A stretch of DNA of 64,000 nucleotides from CAWCLK01 sp963796225 (GTDB lineage: Bacteria; Actinomycetota; Nitriliruptoria; Nitriliruptorales; Nitriliruptoraceae), in assembly GCA_963796225.1 (NCBI GenBank), contig CAWCLK010000010.1:103074-167073 (forward strand). The letters run 5' to 3'. The notes beneath the pieces were generated by a model. It worked only from the letters and a program-made list of their open reading frames with translations, did not search any database and was not told the DNA's origin. Shown here piece after piece: positions 1 through 9,641 of this stretch. The position numbers and the translations under genes are program-made. The stretch's first letter is position 1; each line of letters starts with the position of its first letter.

Positions 1-487
1 CCTCGGCGCGTCGGGCGCGCAGCACCGGCACGGTGTCCTCGCCATCGAGCGCGCGGCGGAACCGGTCGAGGTCGTCCGGCAGGGCGGAGAGCACCCCCTC
101 GAAGTCCTGCTTGTCGTAGACGGCGAAGGCACCCCGGGAGAGCAGCTCGCGGGACCGCCGGGGGTCCACGTGGGACGACAGCACGACGACCATGGTCTGC
201 TGCGCCTCCAGCACGAGCCGCGGCAGGGCCGCCTCCCCGTCCAGCGTCGGCATCGCGAGGTCGAGCAGGACGACGTCGGGCTGGTGGTCGCCCACGCAGC
301 TGATGCCCTGCTCGCCGTCGCGTGCCGAGCCCACGACCTCGAAGCCCTGCTTGGTGAGCAACCGCTCGAGCAGGAACAGGACGTCCGGCTCGTCGTCGAC
401 CAGGACCACCGTCGGTCGGCGATCCTGCTCGTCCCCCTCGGCCGGCCTGGTCACCAGCTCGTCCGTCGCGATGTCGCGGCCCTCCAC
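1..487 (-). CDS. Response regulator receiver protein, partial
   Basis: The minus strand reads open from a GTG at 487 to the window edge, so the C-terminus is missing (about 162 residues seen). A receiver (CheY-like) domain is clear: VVLVDDEPD holds the acidic pair, DVVLLDLAMP the phospho-acceptor Asp, VVVLSSH the conserved Ser, and YDKQDF the switch-proximal Lys. A TGA at 491-493, two codons before the GTG, leaves little room for another start. Whether an output domain follows cannot be seen. It is divergent from pafB with about 110 bases between. Role: phosphorelay signalling; signal and partner kinase unknown. Confidence 0.85.
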   Translation of the reverse strand, partial: MEGRDIATDELVTRPAEGDEQDRRPTVVLVDDEPDVLFLLERLLTKQGFEVVGSARDGEQGISCVGDHQPDVVLLDLAMPTLDGEAALPRLVLEAQQTMVVVLSSHVDPRRSRELLSRGAFAVYDKQDFEGVLSALPDDLDRFRRALDGEDTVPVLRARRAE

Positions 488-596
488 CAGTCAGCGCGAC
501 GATCGTAGCCTCGTCGCGCGAGGGCGTGGCGCCCCGGTGCGGGGTCGCACGCCAAGTAGGCTGCCGGCCGCCGCCGAGAGGACGGAACGGACCGGC

Positions 597-1529
597 GTGG
601 CGCCCAAGGTCGAACGACTCGTCAACCTGACGATCGCGCTGCTGGAGGCCCGTCGGCCGCAGTCGCTGGACGACCTGCGTCGACGCACCGGCTACTACGA
701 CCAGGCCGACGGGGAGTCGGCCCGGCGCATGTTCGAACGGGACAAGGACGAGCTCCGGCGCCTCGGCGTCCCGGTCCAGACGACCCACGACCCGCTCACG
801 GGCGAGGCCGGCTACGTCATCGACCGCGCCGACTACGAGCTGCCGGACGTCGACCTCACCCGAGAGGAGATGGCCGCCCTGGCCGTCGCACTGCGCATGG
901 TCGGCCACGCCGACGAACGGCTGGCCCTGTCCAAGCTGGCCGCCCGCGCTCCGGACCCGCTGGGACCCGCCACCGACGCTCCCGAGGCGCGGGTCTCGCT
1001 GGAGACCCAGGCGGTGGACGGCGTCGCGGACGCCGTCGTCGGTCGCCAGGCCATCCGGTTCACGTACCAGACCGGTGCGGGCGAGCAGCGCGAACGCACC
1101 GTCGACCCGTACGGCGTGGTGCTGCGGCGGGGCACCTGGTACGTGGTGGGACGCGACCACGACCGTGACGCCCTGCGCGCCTTCCGGCTGGACCGGGTCC
1201 GCAGCCGCGTCCGTCCGGTGGGGGAGCCGGGGGCCTACGAGCTCCCCGACGACGTCGACCTCGCCGCCCAGGCCGCCGGGCCGGCCGGCGACGCCGTCGA
1301 CGTGCTGCTCGCGGTCACGCCGGCGGCCCGGTGGGCGATCGAGGCCCGGGGCGGGCACGTGGTCGAGCAGCGCCCCGACGGGCGCCAGCTCGTCCGGCTC
1401 GTCGAGGTCGACCCGTGGCGTCTGCTGCCCTGGCTGCTGGGGTTCGGGGCCGACGTCGAGGTCGTCGAACCACGGGCACTGCGGACCGAGGTCCGTGACC
1501 GGCTCGCCGCCATGGCAGGCACCGCGTGA
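597..1529 (+). CDS. pafB: WYL-domain transcriptional regulator PafB
   Basis: 310 residues. The N-terminal third is a helix-turn-helix region (VERLVNLTIALLEA onward) and a WYL domain lies around residues 145-205 (RFTYQTG, WYVVGRD, FRLDRV). In actinobacteria PafB and PafC form a heterodimer that activates the LexA-independent DNA-damage response. The open frame runs far upstream, but homology begins at VAPKVERL, so GTG 597 was chosen. It overlaps pafC by 4 bases, and tatA/tatC/helY follow, which matches the usual neighbourhood. The proteasome genes that often precede it are not in view; a response regulator is there instead. Confidence 0.9.
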   Translation: MAPKVERLVNLTIALLEARRPQSLDDLRRRTGYYDQADGESARRMFERDKDELRRLGVPVQTTHDPLTGEAGYVIDRADYELPDVDLTREEMAALAVALRMVGHADERLALSKLAARAPDPLGPATDAPEARVSLETQAVDGVADAVVGRQAIRFTYQTGAGEQRERTVDPYGVVLRRGTWYVVGRDHDRDALRAFRLDRVRSRVRPVGEPGAYELPDDVDLAAQAAGPAGDAVDVLLAVTPAARWAIEARGGHVVEQRPDGRQLVRLVEVDPWRLLPWLLGFGADVEVVEPRALRTEVRDRLAAMAGTA

Positions 1530-2461
1530 GCGCCGGCAGCGACGTCGCCCGCATGCTCACGATGGTGCCCTGGTTCCTCGAGCGCCCCGGCGCCAGCGTG
1601 GCCGAGGCGGCCCAGGCCTTCGGCGTGCCGCCCCGGACCATCCGACGCGACCTGTCGCACCTCGACTTCTGCGGGCTGCCGGGACTCGGTGGCGGCGCGC
1701 TGTTCGACGTGACGCTCGAACAGGACCGCGTGGTGGTCAGCATGGCCGACGAGCTGCGCCGCCCGCTCCGGCTCACCCCCCGCGAGGCGCTGCGGCTGGT
1801 GCTGTCCCTGCAGGCCGTGGACGAGGCCTTCGGGGACGAGCTGCCCTCCCTGCGCTCGGCCATCGACAAGATCCGCCACGCCGCCGACCTCCCGGCCCAC
1901 GCGGCCGTCGCCGTGGGGGAGGACACGGACCGGTCGTGGCTGGGGACCCTCCGGGACGCGATGCGGTCCCACCACCAGGTGCAGCTGTCGTACCAGGGCC
2001 GTCACGACGGCGCCCCGCGCAGCCGGGTCGTGGACCCGTGGCAGCTCGACGTCACCCCGGACGGCTGGTACCTGCACGGCCACGACCACGACGCCGGCGA
2101 CCACCGCGTCTTCCGGCTCGACCGGGTCGCCGACCTCACCGTCCTGGACGACGCCATCGCCCACCCCCGCCCCGACGCCCCGTTGCCCGAACCCCGCTAC
2201 GAGCCCGGCGAGGACGCCGTCGAGGTCGTGGTGCGCCTCGGGCCGGGAGCACGCTGGCTGGCGGACGCGGTCGACCACGACGAGCTCGTCGACGACGGCG
2301 AGCACCTCCAGGTCCGGTTCCGGACCGACGCGCCCCAGTGGGTGGCGCGGCTGCTGCTGATGGGCGCCCCGGCCGTGGAGGTGGTCGCGCCCGCCGAGAT
2401 CGCGGACCTGCTGACACGTGAGGCACGAACGGCCAGTGGCCTCTACCCATCCGGGGACTAG
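1526..2461 (+). CDS. pafC: WYL-domain transcriptional regulator PafC
   Basis: 311 residues, starting at a GTG that overlaps the pafB stop, so the two are translationally coupled. A helix-turn-helix near residues 23-46 (EAAQAFGVPPRTIRRDL) is followed by a WYL domain near 170-210 (VVDPWQLDVTPDGWYLHGHD, VFRLDRV) and a C-terminal extension typical of the family. Partner of PafB in sensing DNA damage. No downstream gene overlaps it: a gap of about 100 bases follows, with a consensus -35 (TTGACA at 2481-2486) but no good -10, so the next gene may have its own promoter. Confidence 0.9.
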   Translation: MSAGSDVARMLTMVPWFLERPGASVAEAAQAFGVPPRTIRRDLSHLDFCGLPGLGGGALFDVTLEQDRVVVSMADELRRPLRLTPREALRLVLSLQAVDEAFGDELPSLRSAIDKIRHAADLPAHAAVAVGEDTDRSWLGTLRDAMRSHHQVQLSYQGRHDGAPRSRVVDPWQLDVTPDGWYLHGHDHDAGDHRVFRLDRVADLTVLDDAIAHPRPDAPLPEPRYEPGEDAVEVVVRLGPGARWLADAVDHDELVDDGEHLQVRFRTDAPQWVARLLLMGAPAVEVVAPAEIADLLTREARTASGLYPSGD

Positions 2462-2562
2462 TCCGGTCGCGCACCCAATATTGACACGTTCGGGCCGTTC
2501 AGGGGGCTCGTTGCCGCGCCGACGTTCTTGTGTGAGACGTCCTCACCAGGGAGATGAGCGAC

Positions 2563-2943
2563 ATGACCCGGATCCGCGCCACCTGCCCCAGCTGCGGCGA
2601 GGTCGAGCTGCGTCCCGACGACATCGAGCTGCACGTCGTCGGCATCGACCCCGACGACGTTCGCGAGGGCAGCACCTACCGCTTCGACTGCCCGGCCTGC
2701 TGCGACGAGATCGCCAAGCCCGCCGACACGCGGATCGCCCGGCTGCTCGCCAGCGGTGGCGTCCCGGTCACCTGCACCGGCGACCCCGAGGTCGAGGCCG
2801 TGGTGGCCGCCGCCATGGAGTCGATCATGCACCCCGAGGGCATCGTCCTCGGCCCGGCGTTCACCTCCGACGACCTGCTGGACTTCCACGAGCTGCTGCA
2901 GGGCGACGACTGGTTCGACCAGCTGCTGTCGCAGACCCCCTGA
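2563..2943 (+). CDS. Small zinc-ribbon protein of unknown function
   Basis: About 126 residues. Two Cys pairs, CPSCG near residue 8 and CPACC near 46, suggest a zinc ribbon at the N-terminus. The rest is acidic with no motif I recognise. Two in-frame ATGs (2554 and 2563) are possible. The second is preferred because GGGAGA lies at normal distance from it, whereas it would touch the first. Single gene: a strong hairpin terminator follows at 3004-3034. Function unknown; a DNA- or RNA-linked accessory role would be a guess. Confidence 0.6.
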   Translation: MTRIRATCPSCGEVELRPDDIELHVVGIDPDDVREGSTYRFDCPACCDEIAKPADTRIARLLASGGVPVTCTGDPEVEAVVAAAMESIMHPEGIVLGPAFTSDDLLDFHELLQGDDWFDQLLSQTP

Positions 2944-3003
2944 CGTCCTTCGTTCTCCCATGCGAGACGGGCCGGACCCTCCCACCCGGCCCCCTTGCTC
3001 CCA

Positions 3004-3034
3004 CGGCGCCCCGCCAGCTCCCGGCGGGGCGCCG
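3004..3034 (+). terminator. Rho-independent-type terminator
   Basis: A perfect 12-bp GC stem (3004-3015 with 3023-3034) and a 7-base loop, followed by TTCTCTTC. It closes the zinc-ribbon gene ending at 2943 and isolates it from the tat cluster. Confidence 0.75.
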
Positions 3035-3089
3035 TTCTCTTCGTCACGGATCGGTAGTCTCCGCCCCGTCGTCAACCCTCGGGCTGGTC

Positions 3090-3329
3090 GTGTCCCCCGT
3101 CACCTGGATCGTGGTCGCCACCATCGCCGTGGCCAGCGTCCTCGGGGTCATCGCCACGATCGTGGTCGTGTCCACCCACCTCAAGCACCTCGCCGGGACG
3201 CTGTCGACGGTCCGTGAGGAGGTCGAACCCGAGCTCGAACGCCTGCGGGCGGCCACCGAGGTGGCCCGCGACGAGCTCGAACGCGTGGGGGACGCGGCAG
3301 ACGAGCTGTCCGCGTCTCGGCAGGACTGA
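3090..3329 (+). CDS. Membrane-anchored coiled-coil protein (DUF948-like)
   Basis: 79 residues from GTG 3090: a single N-terminal transmembrane helix (TWIVVATIAVASVLGVIATI) and then a charged helical tail rich in Glu/Arg/Leu heptads (VREEVEPELERLRAATEV). This layout resembles short actinobacterial DUF948-type envelope proteins. The frame is open far upstream, but only the segment after 3090 has protein character. It lies just before tatA with 88 bases between. Cellular role unknown. Confidence 0.55.
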   Translation: MSPVTWIVVATIAVASVLGVIATIVVVSTHLKHLAGTLSTVREEVEPELERLRAATEVARDELERVGDAADELSASRQD

Positions 3330-3417
3330 CCGTCACCGGGCGTTCACCGGCCCGCCGATACACTCGCGGGCGCGACGTCCGGACGGACCTCGCGTGTCCC
3401 CCGCCAGGAGAAGCGCC

Positions 3418-3654
3418 ATGGGAGGCCTCGGCCCCACCGAACTGATCATCGTGCTGGTGATCGTCCTGCTGCTCTTCGGGGCGAAGAAGCTCCCGGACCT
3501 CGCCAGCTCCATGGGCAAGTCCATCAAGGAGTTCCGCAAGGCGGCGGAGGGGGACGACGACGCCGACAGCGACGCCGACGCGGCGACGCGACGACGCGCG
3601 ACGACAAGGAAGCCTGACCCATCGCCGGTCCCGCCCCGGCGGCCGGCGAGATGA
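3418..3654 (+). CDS. tatA: Twin-arginine translocase subunit TatA
   Basis: Pore-forming subunit of the Tat system, which exports folded proteins. An N-terminal helix (LIIVLVIVLLLFG), a hinge and an amphipathic helix (KKLPDLASSMGKSIKEFRKA) are present. ATG 3418 has a GGAG upstream. The acidic tail DDDADSDADAA then turns abruptly basic (RRRATTRKP) and ends at 3654, overlapping the tatC ATG. In another frame the same bases end acidic in DDKEA with a stop at 3615-3617, so a single-base loss near 3590-3600 is likely, and the true protein may be about 66 residues. Confidence 0.88.
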   Translation: MGGLGPTELIIVLVIVLLLFGAKKLPDLASSMGKSIKEFRKAAEGDDDADSDADAATRRRATTRKPDPSPVPPRRPAR

Positions 3655-4403
3655 CCCTCTTCGAGCATCTCGCCGAGCTGCGCACCCGCCTGTTCCGTGC
3701 CGCCCTGGCCCTCACGGCCGGGGCGGTCGTCGGCTACATCCTCTTCGACCCGATCCTGGCGCAGCTCATCCAGCCGTACTGCGAGCTGCCGTCGCGCCTG
3801 CGGCTCGAGACCGCGGCCGGCCAGGACTGCGGGCTGTTCGCCTTCAGCGTGCTCGAGGGCTTCTCGGTGCGCATCAAGACCGCCGGCGTGGTCGGGCTGT
3901 TCCTCGGCGGACCGGTGATCTTCTACCAGCTGTGGCGGTTCATCACGCCGGGGCTGACCAGCCGCGAACGCCGGTTCGCCCTGCCGTTCGTGGTGCTCAG
4001 CCAGGTGATGTTCGGCATCGGGATCGTGTTCGCCTACGTCATCATCCCGCAGGGGCTGTCGATCCTGCTGGGACTGGGGGGTGACCAGATCGTCCCCGCG
4101 CTGTCGGCCCAGGAGTACCTGTCGTTCGTGCTGACGACCGCGGTGGCCTTCGGGCTGGTCTTCGAGATGCCGCTGATCCTGGTGTTCCTGTCCCTGGTCG
4201 GCATCGTGACCGCGGGGGGGCTGCGCCGGGCACGGCCCTACGCGATCACCGCGATGGTGTTCGTGGCAGCCGTCGTGACGCCCACGACCGACCCGGTGAA
4301 CCTGTTCTTCATGGCCGGGCCGATGCTGCTGTTCTACGAGCTGTCGATCCTGGCCGCCTGGCTGATCGAACGCTCCCGTCGACGAAGGGCACGTGCCGGA
4401 TGA
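3651..4403 (+). CDS. tatC: Twin-arginine translocase subunit TatC
   Basis: 250 residues with six predicted membrane helices, the normal TatC size. Family motifs are visible: FEHLAELRTRL at the N-terminus, PGLTSRERR after the second helix, and FEMPL near residue 170. TatC is the receptor that binds twin-arginine signal peptides. It overlaps helY by 4 bases (ATGA at 4400-4403). The basic C-terminus (RSRRRRARAG) is cytoplasmic by the positive-inside rule. Confidence 0.95.
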   Translation: MTLFEHLAELRTRLFRAALALTAGAVVGYILFDPILAQLIQPYCELPSRLRLETAAGQDCGLFAFSVLEGFSVRIKTAGVVGLFLGGPVIFYQLWRFITPGLTSRERRFALPFVVLSQVMFGIGIVFAYVIIPQGLSILLGLGGDQIVPALSAQEYLSFVLTTAVAFGLVFEMPLILVFLSLVGIVTAGGLRRARPYAITAMVFVAAVVTPTTDPVNLFFMAGPMLLFYELSILAAWLIERSRRRRARAG

Positions 4404-7154
4404 CCTCGCCCCGCCGCACCGACTTCGAGGCCACCCTCGGCTTTGCCCCCGACCCGTTCCAGACCCAGGCGATCGACGCGCTGGTGGCGGGCCGGTCGGT
4501 GCTGGTGGCCGCCCCGACCGGGGCCGGGAAGACCGTGGTCGGCGAGTTCTGCTGCCACGACGCGGTCGGGCAGGGCGGCAAGACCTTCTACACCACCCCG
4601 ATCAAGGCGCTGTCGAACCAGAAGTACCGCGACCTGGTGGACCGCTACGGCGAGGACCGGGTCGGGCTGCTGACCGGCGACCGGTCGATCAACGGCGAGG
4701 CGCCCGTGGTCGTGATGACCACCGAGGTGCTGCGCAACATGCTCTACGAGGCGTCGGCGACGCTGCGCGGGCCTGCGCTACGTCGTGCTCGACGAGGTGC
4801 ACTACCTGGCCGACCGCTCCCGCGGGGCGGTGTGGGAGGAGGTGCTCATCCTGCTGCCGGCGTCGGTCCAGGTGGCGGCGCTGTCGGCCACGGTCTCCAA
4901 CGCCGAGGAGTTCGGCGACTGGCTCGACGTGGTCCGTGACGGCTGCGAGGTCATCATCGAGGAGACCCGCCCCGTCCCGTTGCGACACCACTACTACGTC
5001 AACGACCGGGTCTACCCGACCTTCCGCGCCGGGAACAAGGGGCAGGCCTCCCGCGAGCACCGTGACCGGGCCGCCCAGGCCCTCGCCGGCGTGCCCAACC
5101 CCGACGTGGTCATGCTCGAACGCCGGTCCTCCCGGTCCAGCCCGCGGGTCAGCAACCGCGGCCGGCGCGTCCACACGGGCCCACGCCTGCGCTGGCCGTC
5201 GCGCCCCGAGGTGGTCGACGAGCTGGCGCGCCGCAGCTGGCTCCCGGCGATCATCTTCGTGTTCAGTCGGGCCGGGTGCGAGAAGGCCGTCCAGGAGCTC
5301 GTCCGGTCCGGCATCCGCCTCACCACGCGCGAGGAGCGCGACGAGATCGCCCGCACCGTCGACACGCTCCTGGCGGACCTGCCCGCCGAGGACCTCGCCG
5401 TGCTCGACCACGCGCAGTGGCGCGCGGCGCTGCTCGACGGCATCGCGGCCCACCACGCCGGCATGGTCCCGGCCTTCAAGGAGGCCGTCGAGGTCTGCTT
5501 CCAGATGGGGCTGCTGAAGGTCGTGATCGCCACCGAGACGCTGGCGCTCGGGATCAACATGCCGGCCCGCACGGTGGTCATCGAGCGGCTCGAGAAGTGG
5601 AACGGCGAGAGCCACGTCATGCTCACGCCGGGGGAGTACACCCAGCTCACCGGGCGGGCGGGGCGGCGCGGCATCGACAAGGTCGGCAACGCGGTCGTCA
5701 ACTACCAGCGCAACCTCGACTTCCAGACGGTCGCCTCGCTGGTGGGCACGCGTGCCTACCCGCTCAGCTCGTCCTTCGCCCCGTCCTACAACATGGCCGT
5801 CAACCTGCTGCGCCAGCACGACCAGCAGCAGGCCGAGACGCTGCTCGGCGCCTCGTTCGCGCAGTTCCAGGCCGACCGGGCCACCGGTGGGCTCGGGGTG
5901 CGGCTCGCCGAGGTCGAGGAGGGCCTGCGCGGCTACGCCCCGCACCTGCAGTGCGACCGGGGCGACTGGGCGGCGTACTGGGCCGCCCGGCGCGAGCTGT
6001 CCCGGGTCGAGAAGCGCCAGTCACGGGACCGCCGCCGCAACGCCGCCGCGGCCCAACGCGACGGGCTGGCGGCACTGCAGCCGGGCGACGTGCTGTCACT
6101 GCCGTGGATCGGACGTCGTGGCCTGGCCGCCGTCGTGGGCGTGCACGTGACCTCCAAGGGGGTCCCGCTGGCCGAGGTCGTCACCGACGAGCGCGTCCTC
6201 ACGCGGATCGGCCCGCGCGAGCTCGACGGACCGCCCACGGTGATCGACCGCATCCGGCTGCCCAACCGCGGCAACCCGCGGCAGCGCCACTACCGCGACA
6301 ACGTCACGTCCCGGCTCCGGTCGGTGCACCCGCCGGTCGACCCCGATGACGACGGTCCGCCCGCCGTGGACCCGGCCGCCACGGACCAGGTCGACACGCT
6401 GCGGGCCCAGGTGACCCACCACCCCTGCCACGCCTGTCCCGAACGGGCCGAGCACGAACGCTGGCAGTACCGCGCCGACGACCTGCAGAAGGAGGCGGAC
6501 AAGCTGCGCCAGCGGATCGAGAAGCGCACGGGTTCGCTCGTCCGGCAGTTCCACCGGATCATCCGCGTGCTGCAGCAGCTCGGCTACCTCGACGACGGGG
6601 TGGAACCGACGGCCGAGGGCATGCGCCTGGCCGGCATCTACAGCGAGGTCGACCTGCTGGTGGCCGAGGCGGTGCGGCGCGGGTTGCTCGTGGGCCTGGA
6701 CGCGGCCGAGGTCGCGGGGATGTGTGCGCTGTTCCTCTACGAACCCCGCGGCGGCGACGAGACGCTCGACCCGATCATCCCCACCCCGCGCCTGCAGGCG
6801 GCCGTCGACGAGGTCCTGTTCCTCGCCGCCGAGCTGCGGGGCATCGAGGAGGACGCCGGGCTCACCCCGGTCAAGGAGCTCGACGCCGGGTTCGTGAACG
6901 CCGCCTACCGGTGGGCGTCGGGGCGCACCCTCGAGGAGGCCGTCGGGACCATGGAGATCACCGGCGGTGACTTCGTCCGCACGGTCAAGATGCTGGCCGA
7001 CCTCGCCGGCCAGCTGCGCGCCGTCGGGGACCCCGACCTCGCGGACGCGGCCAACCGCGCCGTCGACGGCCTGCGCCGCGGGATAGTCGAAGCTGAGCGG
7101 AGCCCTCGGGTCAGGGGCCTGACGCCACTAGGCTCCCGCCCCGCCCGACCCTGA
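4400..7154 (+). CDS. helY: DEAD/DEAH-box helicase of the Ski2/HelY type (frameshifted)
   Basis: A large superfamily 2 RNA/DNA helicase, usually downstream of tatC in actinobacteria. Walker A is AAPTGAGKT (about residue 37), the Walker B box DEVH (about 131), motif VI is LTGRAGRRGID (about 420), and a C-terminal DSHCT-like region holds LDAGFVNAAYRWASG. The frame breaks at 4769-4771: TLRG should continue as LRYVVLDEVHYL, which needs one G fewer. The rest of the sequence is intact, so a sequencing error is more likely than inactivation. The last 25 residues (from about 7080) contain the very rare ATA codon and look unlike protein, so the real end may be near 7085. Confidence 0.9.
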
Positions 7155-7167
7155 CGAGGACCGCCCC

Positions 7168-8607
7168 GTGGACGCTGCACTCCTGGACGGGCTGCGGGGC
7201 GTGGTCGCCACGGTCCAGGACGCCCCCGAGCACCTCGGCACCTACGCCCACGACTGGTGGCCGCGCCTGCTGATGCAGCACCGGGCCGGCGCGGACCTGC
7301 CCGTCCCGGACGTGGTGGCCGCCCCGGCCACCCGCGACGAGCTCGTCGAGCTGGTGCGCTGGTCCCACGCCAACCGCGTCGCGCTGGTGCCCTTCGGTGC
7401 CGGCACGGGCGTGTGTGGCGGCGCCGCGCCGGTCGCCGGTGCGGTGACGGTCGACCTCAAGCGCCTCAACCGCATCGTCGAGCTCGACGAGGAGTCGGGC
7501 ACCGTCACCGTCGAGCCGGGGGTGCTGGCGCAGTCGCTCGAGGACCACCTCGCCCACCGGGGCTGGACGCTGGGGCACTTCCCGTCCTCGATCCACTGCT
7601 CGACCATGGGCGGCTTCCTGGCGATCCGGTCCGCGGGCCAGGCCAGCACGGGCTACGGCAAGCTCGAGGACATGGTCGTCGGGCTCGAGGTCGTGCTGCC
7701 CGACGGCCGCGTGTTCGAGTCCCGCGCCCAGCCGTCGTCGGCGGCCGGGCCCGACCTCAAGCGGCTGTTCCTCGGGTCGGAGGGCACGCTGGGCATCATC
7801 AGCCGCGCGACCCTGCACGTGCGCCCCGCCCCGGCCGTCACCCTCGACCGTGGCTTCCTCGTGCCGGACTTCGACACCGGCCTGCGGGCCGTCCGGGACG
7901 TGCTGCGGGCGGGGATCGCCCCGCCGGTGGTGCGCCTGTACGACGAGACCGACACCGCGGTGGTGTTCGGTGGGCAGGGCCTCGAGGTCCCCGAGGGGTG
8001 CCTGCTGATCACCGGCTGCGAGGGGCGCGAGGACGTCGCAGCGTTCACCGAGTCCGTGGCCCAGCAGGTGCTCGCCGACGCGGGGGCCCGGGACCTCGGG
8101 CGCGAGCCGGGCGAGAACTGGCGTGCCCATCGCCACAACATGTCCTACCGCTTCGCCGAGTACTTCCGCCCCGGCGGCACGTTCGGCGACGCGCTCACGC
8201 TGGACACCATGGAGGTCGCGGCGACCTGGCGGCACCTGCCGCAGGTGTACGCGGCGGTCCGCGGCGCCCTGTCCGAGCACGTCGACCTCGTGCTCGCCCA
8301 CGTGTCCCACGCGTACCCGAGCGGGGCGTGCATCTACTTCACCCTCGGGGCGATGAACGACGGCGACGAGCAGGCCGCCGTCCGCCGCTACGACGCCGCC
8401 TGGGACGCGGGCCAACGGGCGGCGCTGGACGCCGGCGGCACCGGCTCGCACCACCACGGCGTCGGGCTGCTGCGCGCCCCGTACCTGGTCGACGAGCTCG
8501 GCGAGGTGGGCCTCGACGTGCTGCGCGCGGTCAAGGGCGCGCTGGACCCGCTCGGGCTCGCCAACCCCGGCAAGCTCGGCCTCGGGGCGGGGGAGGGGCA
8601 GCCATGA
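7168..8607 (+). CDS. FAD-linked oxidase, alkyl-dihydroxyacetonephosphate synthase-like
   Basis: 479 residues. An FAD-binding PCMH domain with PFGAGTGVCGG near residue 75 and a GSEGTLGII segment is followed by a C-terminal substrate domain with the HHHGVG motif near residue 427. Three consecutive His are characteristic of alkyl-DHAP synthase, which swaps the acyl group of acyl-DHAP for an alkyl ether; related flavoproteins oxidise 2-hydroxy acids. It overlaps the Fe-S gene (ATGA) and is thus coupled to it and to the lipid kinase. A mycobacterial cluster of a similar flavoprotein, lipid kinase and glpD is known to me. Substrate not settled. Confidence 0.8.
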   Translation: MDAALLDGLRGVVATVQDAPEHLGTYAHDWWPRLLMQHRAGADLPVPDVVAAPATRDELVELVRWSHANRVALVPFGAGTGVCGGAAPVAGAVTVDLKRLNRIVELDEESGTVTVEPGVLAQSLEDHLAHRGWTLGHFPSSIHCSTMGGFLAIRSAGQASTGYGKLEDMVVGLEVVLPDGRVFESRAQPSSAAGPDLKRLFLGSEGTLGIISRATLHVRPAPAVTLDRGFLVPDFDTGLRAVRDVLRAGIAPPVVRLYDETDTAVVFGGQGLEVPEGCLLITGCEGREDVAAFTESVAQQVLADAGARDLGREPGENWRAHRHNMSYRFAEYFRPGGTFGDALTLDTMEVAATWRHLPQVYAAVRGALSEHVDLVLAHVSHAYPSGACIYFTLGAMNDGDEQAAVRRYDAAWDAGQRAALDAGGTGSHHHGVGLLRAPYLVDELGEVGLDVLRAVKGALDPLGLANPGKLGLGAGEGQP

Positions 8608-9641
8608 CCGAGCTGCCCGTGCTGCCCCCGGGCACCGTCGACGCGGCGGTCCAGGGCTCCTACTGCCCGAAGATGTGCTCGTTCGCCTGCCCGGTCCACG
8701 CGGCGACGGGGCGCGACGACGCGGTGCCGTGGAGCTTCCACCGTGCCGTGACCGACCTCGCCGACGGCCGCAGGGACGCCGACGCCGTCGCCGACGACCT
8801 GGTGGCCTGCACGGGCTGCCTGGCCTGCCAGGTGCCGTGCACCTTCGACCAGGACGTCCCCGCACAGGTCCGCGACGCCCGGGTCCTCGCCCGCCCGACC
8901 ACACCGGCGGCGGACCAGGCCCTGGCGCACGTCGCCGCGGGGCGACGCCCCACCGGCGAGGACGACCCCGTGCCGACGTCGGTCGCCACCGCCGGCGCGA
9001 CCGTCCTGCACGTGGGCTGCCACGACCCCGCGGAGGTGGTCGAGGCGGCCCGCACGCTGCTGCTGGCTGCCGGGCTGGACGTCGCCGTGGTCGCCGACGG
9101 GTGCTGCGGGCAGCTCGCCCGCGACCTGGGCGACGCGGCCACCGCCGACGACCGGGCCGAGCACCGCGGCCAGCAGCTCGCCGGGGCCGCACAGGTCGTG
9201 GCGCTGGACCCGCACTGCGCCCCGTCCCTGCCCGACGGCGTCCCCGTGCGGGACCTGTGGTCGGTGCTGGACGAGTCCGAGCTCGCCTGGCGTGACGACG
9301 CCCCGGCCCGCGAGGTCTCCTACCACGACCCCTGCCTGCTGGCACGCCGCGACGGGGTGACCGACCCACCGCGACGCCTGCTCGCCGCCGCCGGCGTGCG
9401 CGTCGTCGACCCCGAGTTCTCGGGGCGCGACACCGCCTGTTCCGGCGCCGGGATGGGCCTGCCCCTCCTGGACGCCGACGCCGCGGACGCCACCGCCCGC
9501 CGGCGGGTCGCACAGCTCGCGGCGACCGACGCCGCCACGACCACCGCCTGCAGCCGCGCGGCCGACCGCCTGCGCTCGGCGGGTCGCCCGACCGACGACC
9601 TCGCCGTGCTGCTGGCCTCCCGCGTCAGGACCACCCCATGA
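8604..9641 (+). CDS. (Fe-S)-binding protein of the GlcF/GlpC type
   Basis: 345 residues. Two ferredoxin-like Cys clusters (CPKMCSFACP near residue 20 and CTGCLACQVPC near 69) are followed by CCG-type segments (VGCHDP, DGCCGQ, YHDPCLL, CSGAGMG). Such proteins carry electrons from flavoprotein dehydrogenases to the quinone pool, so it is probably the electron acceptor of the upstream FAD enzyme. It starts inside the stop of that gene and ends inside the start of the kinase gene, so the three form one operon. A family member called GlcF-like is the safest name. Confidence 0.8.
   Translation: MTELPVLPPGTVDAAVQGSYCPKMCSFACPVHAATGRDDAVPWSFHRAVTDLADGRRDADAVADDLVACTGCLACQVPCTFDQDVPAQVRDARVLARPTTPAADQALAHVAAGRRPTGEDDPVPTSVATAGATVLHVGCHDPAEVVEAARTLLLAAGLDVAVVADGCCGQLARDLGDAATADDRAEHRGQQLAGAAQVVALDPHCAPSLPDGVPVRDLWSVLDESELAWRDDAPAREVSYHDPCLLARRDGVTDPPRRLLAAAGVRVVDPEFSGRDTACSGAGMGLPLLDADAADATARRRVAQLAATDAATTTACSRAADRLRSAGRPTDDLAVLLASRVRTTP

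Noticed and set aside
7080..7154. Extra C-terminal domain of HelY
   Set aside because: It contains a rare ATA codon and a small palindrome and lacks the codon bias of the gene, so it is probably not translated or follows a small error.
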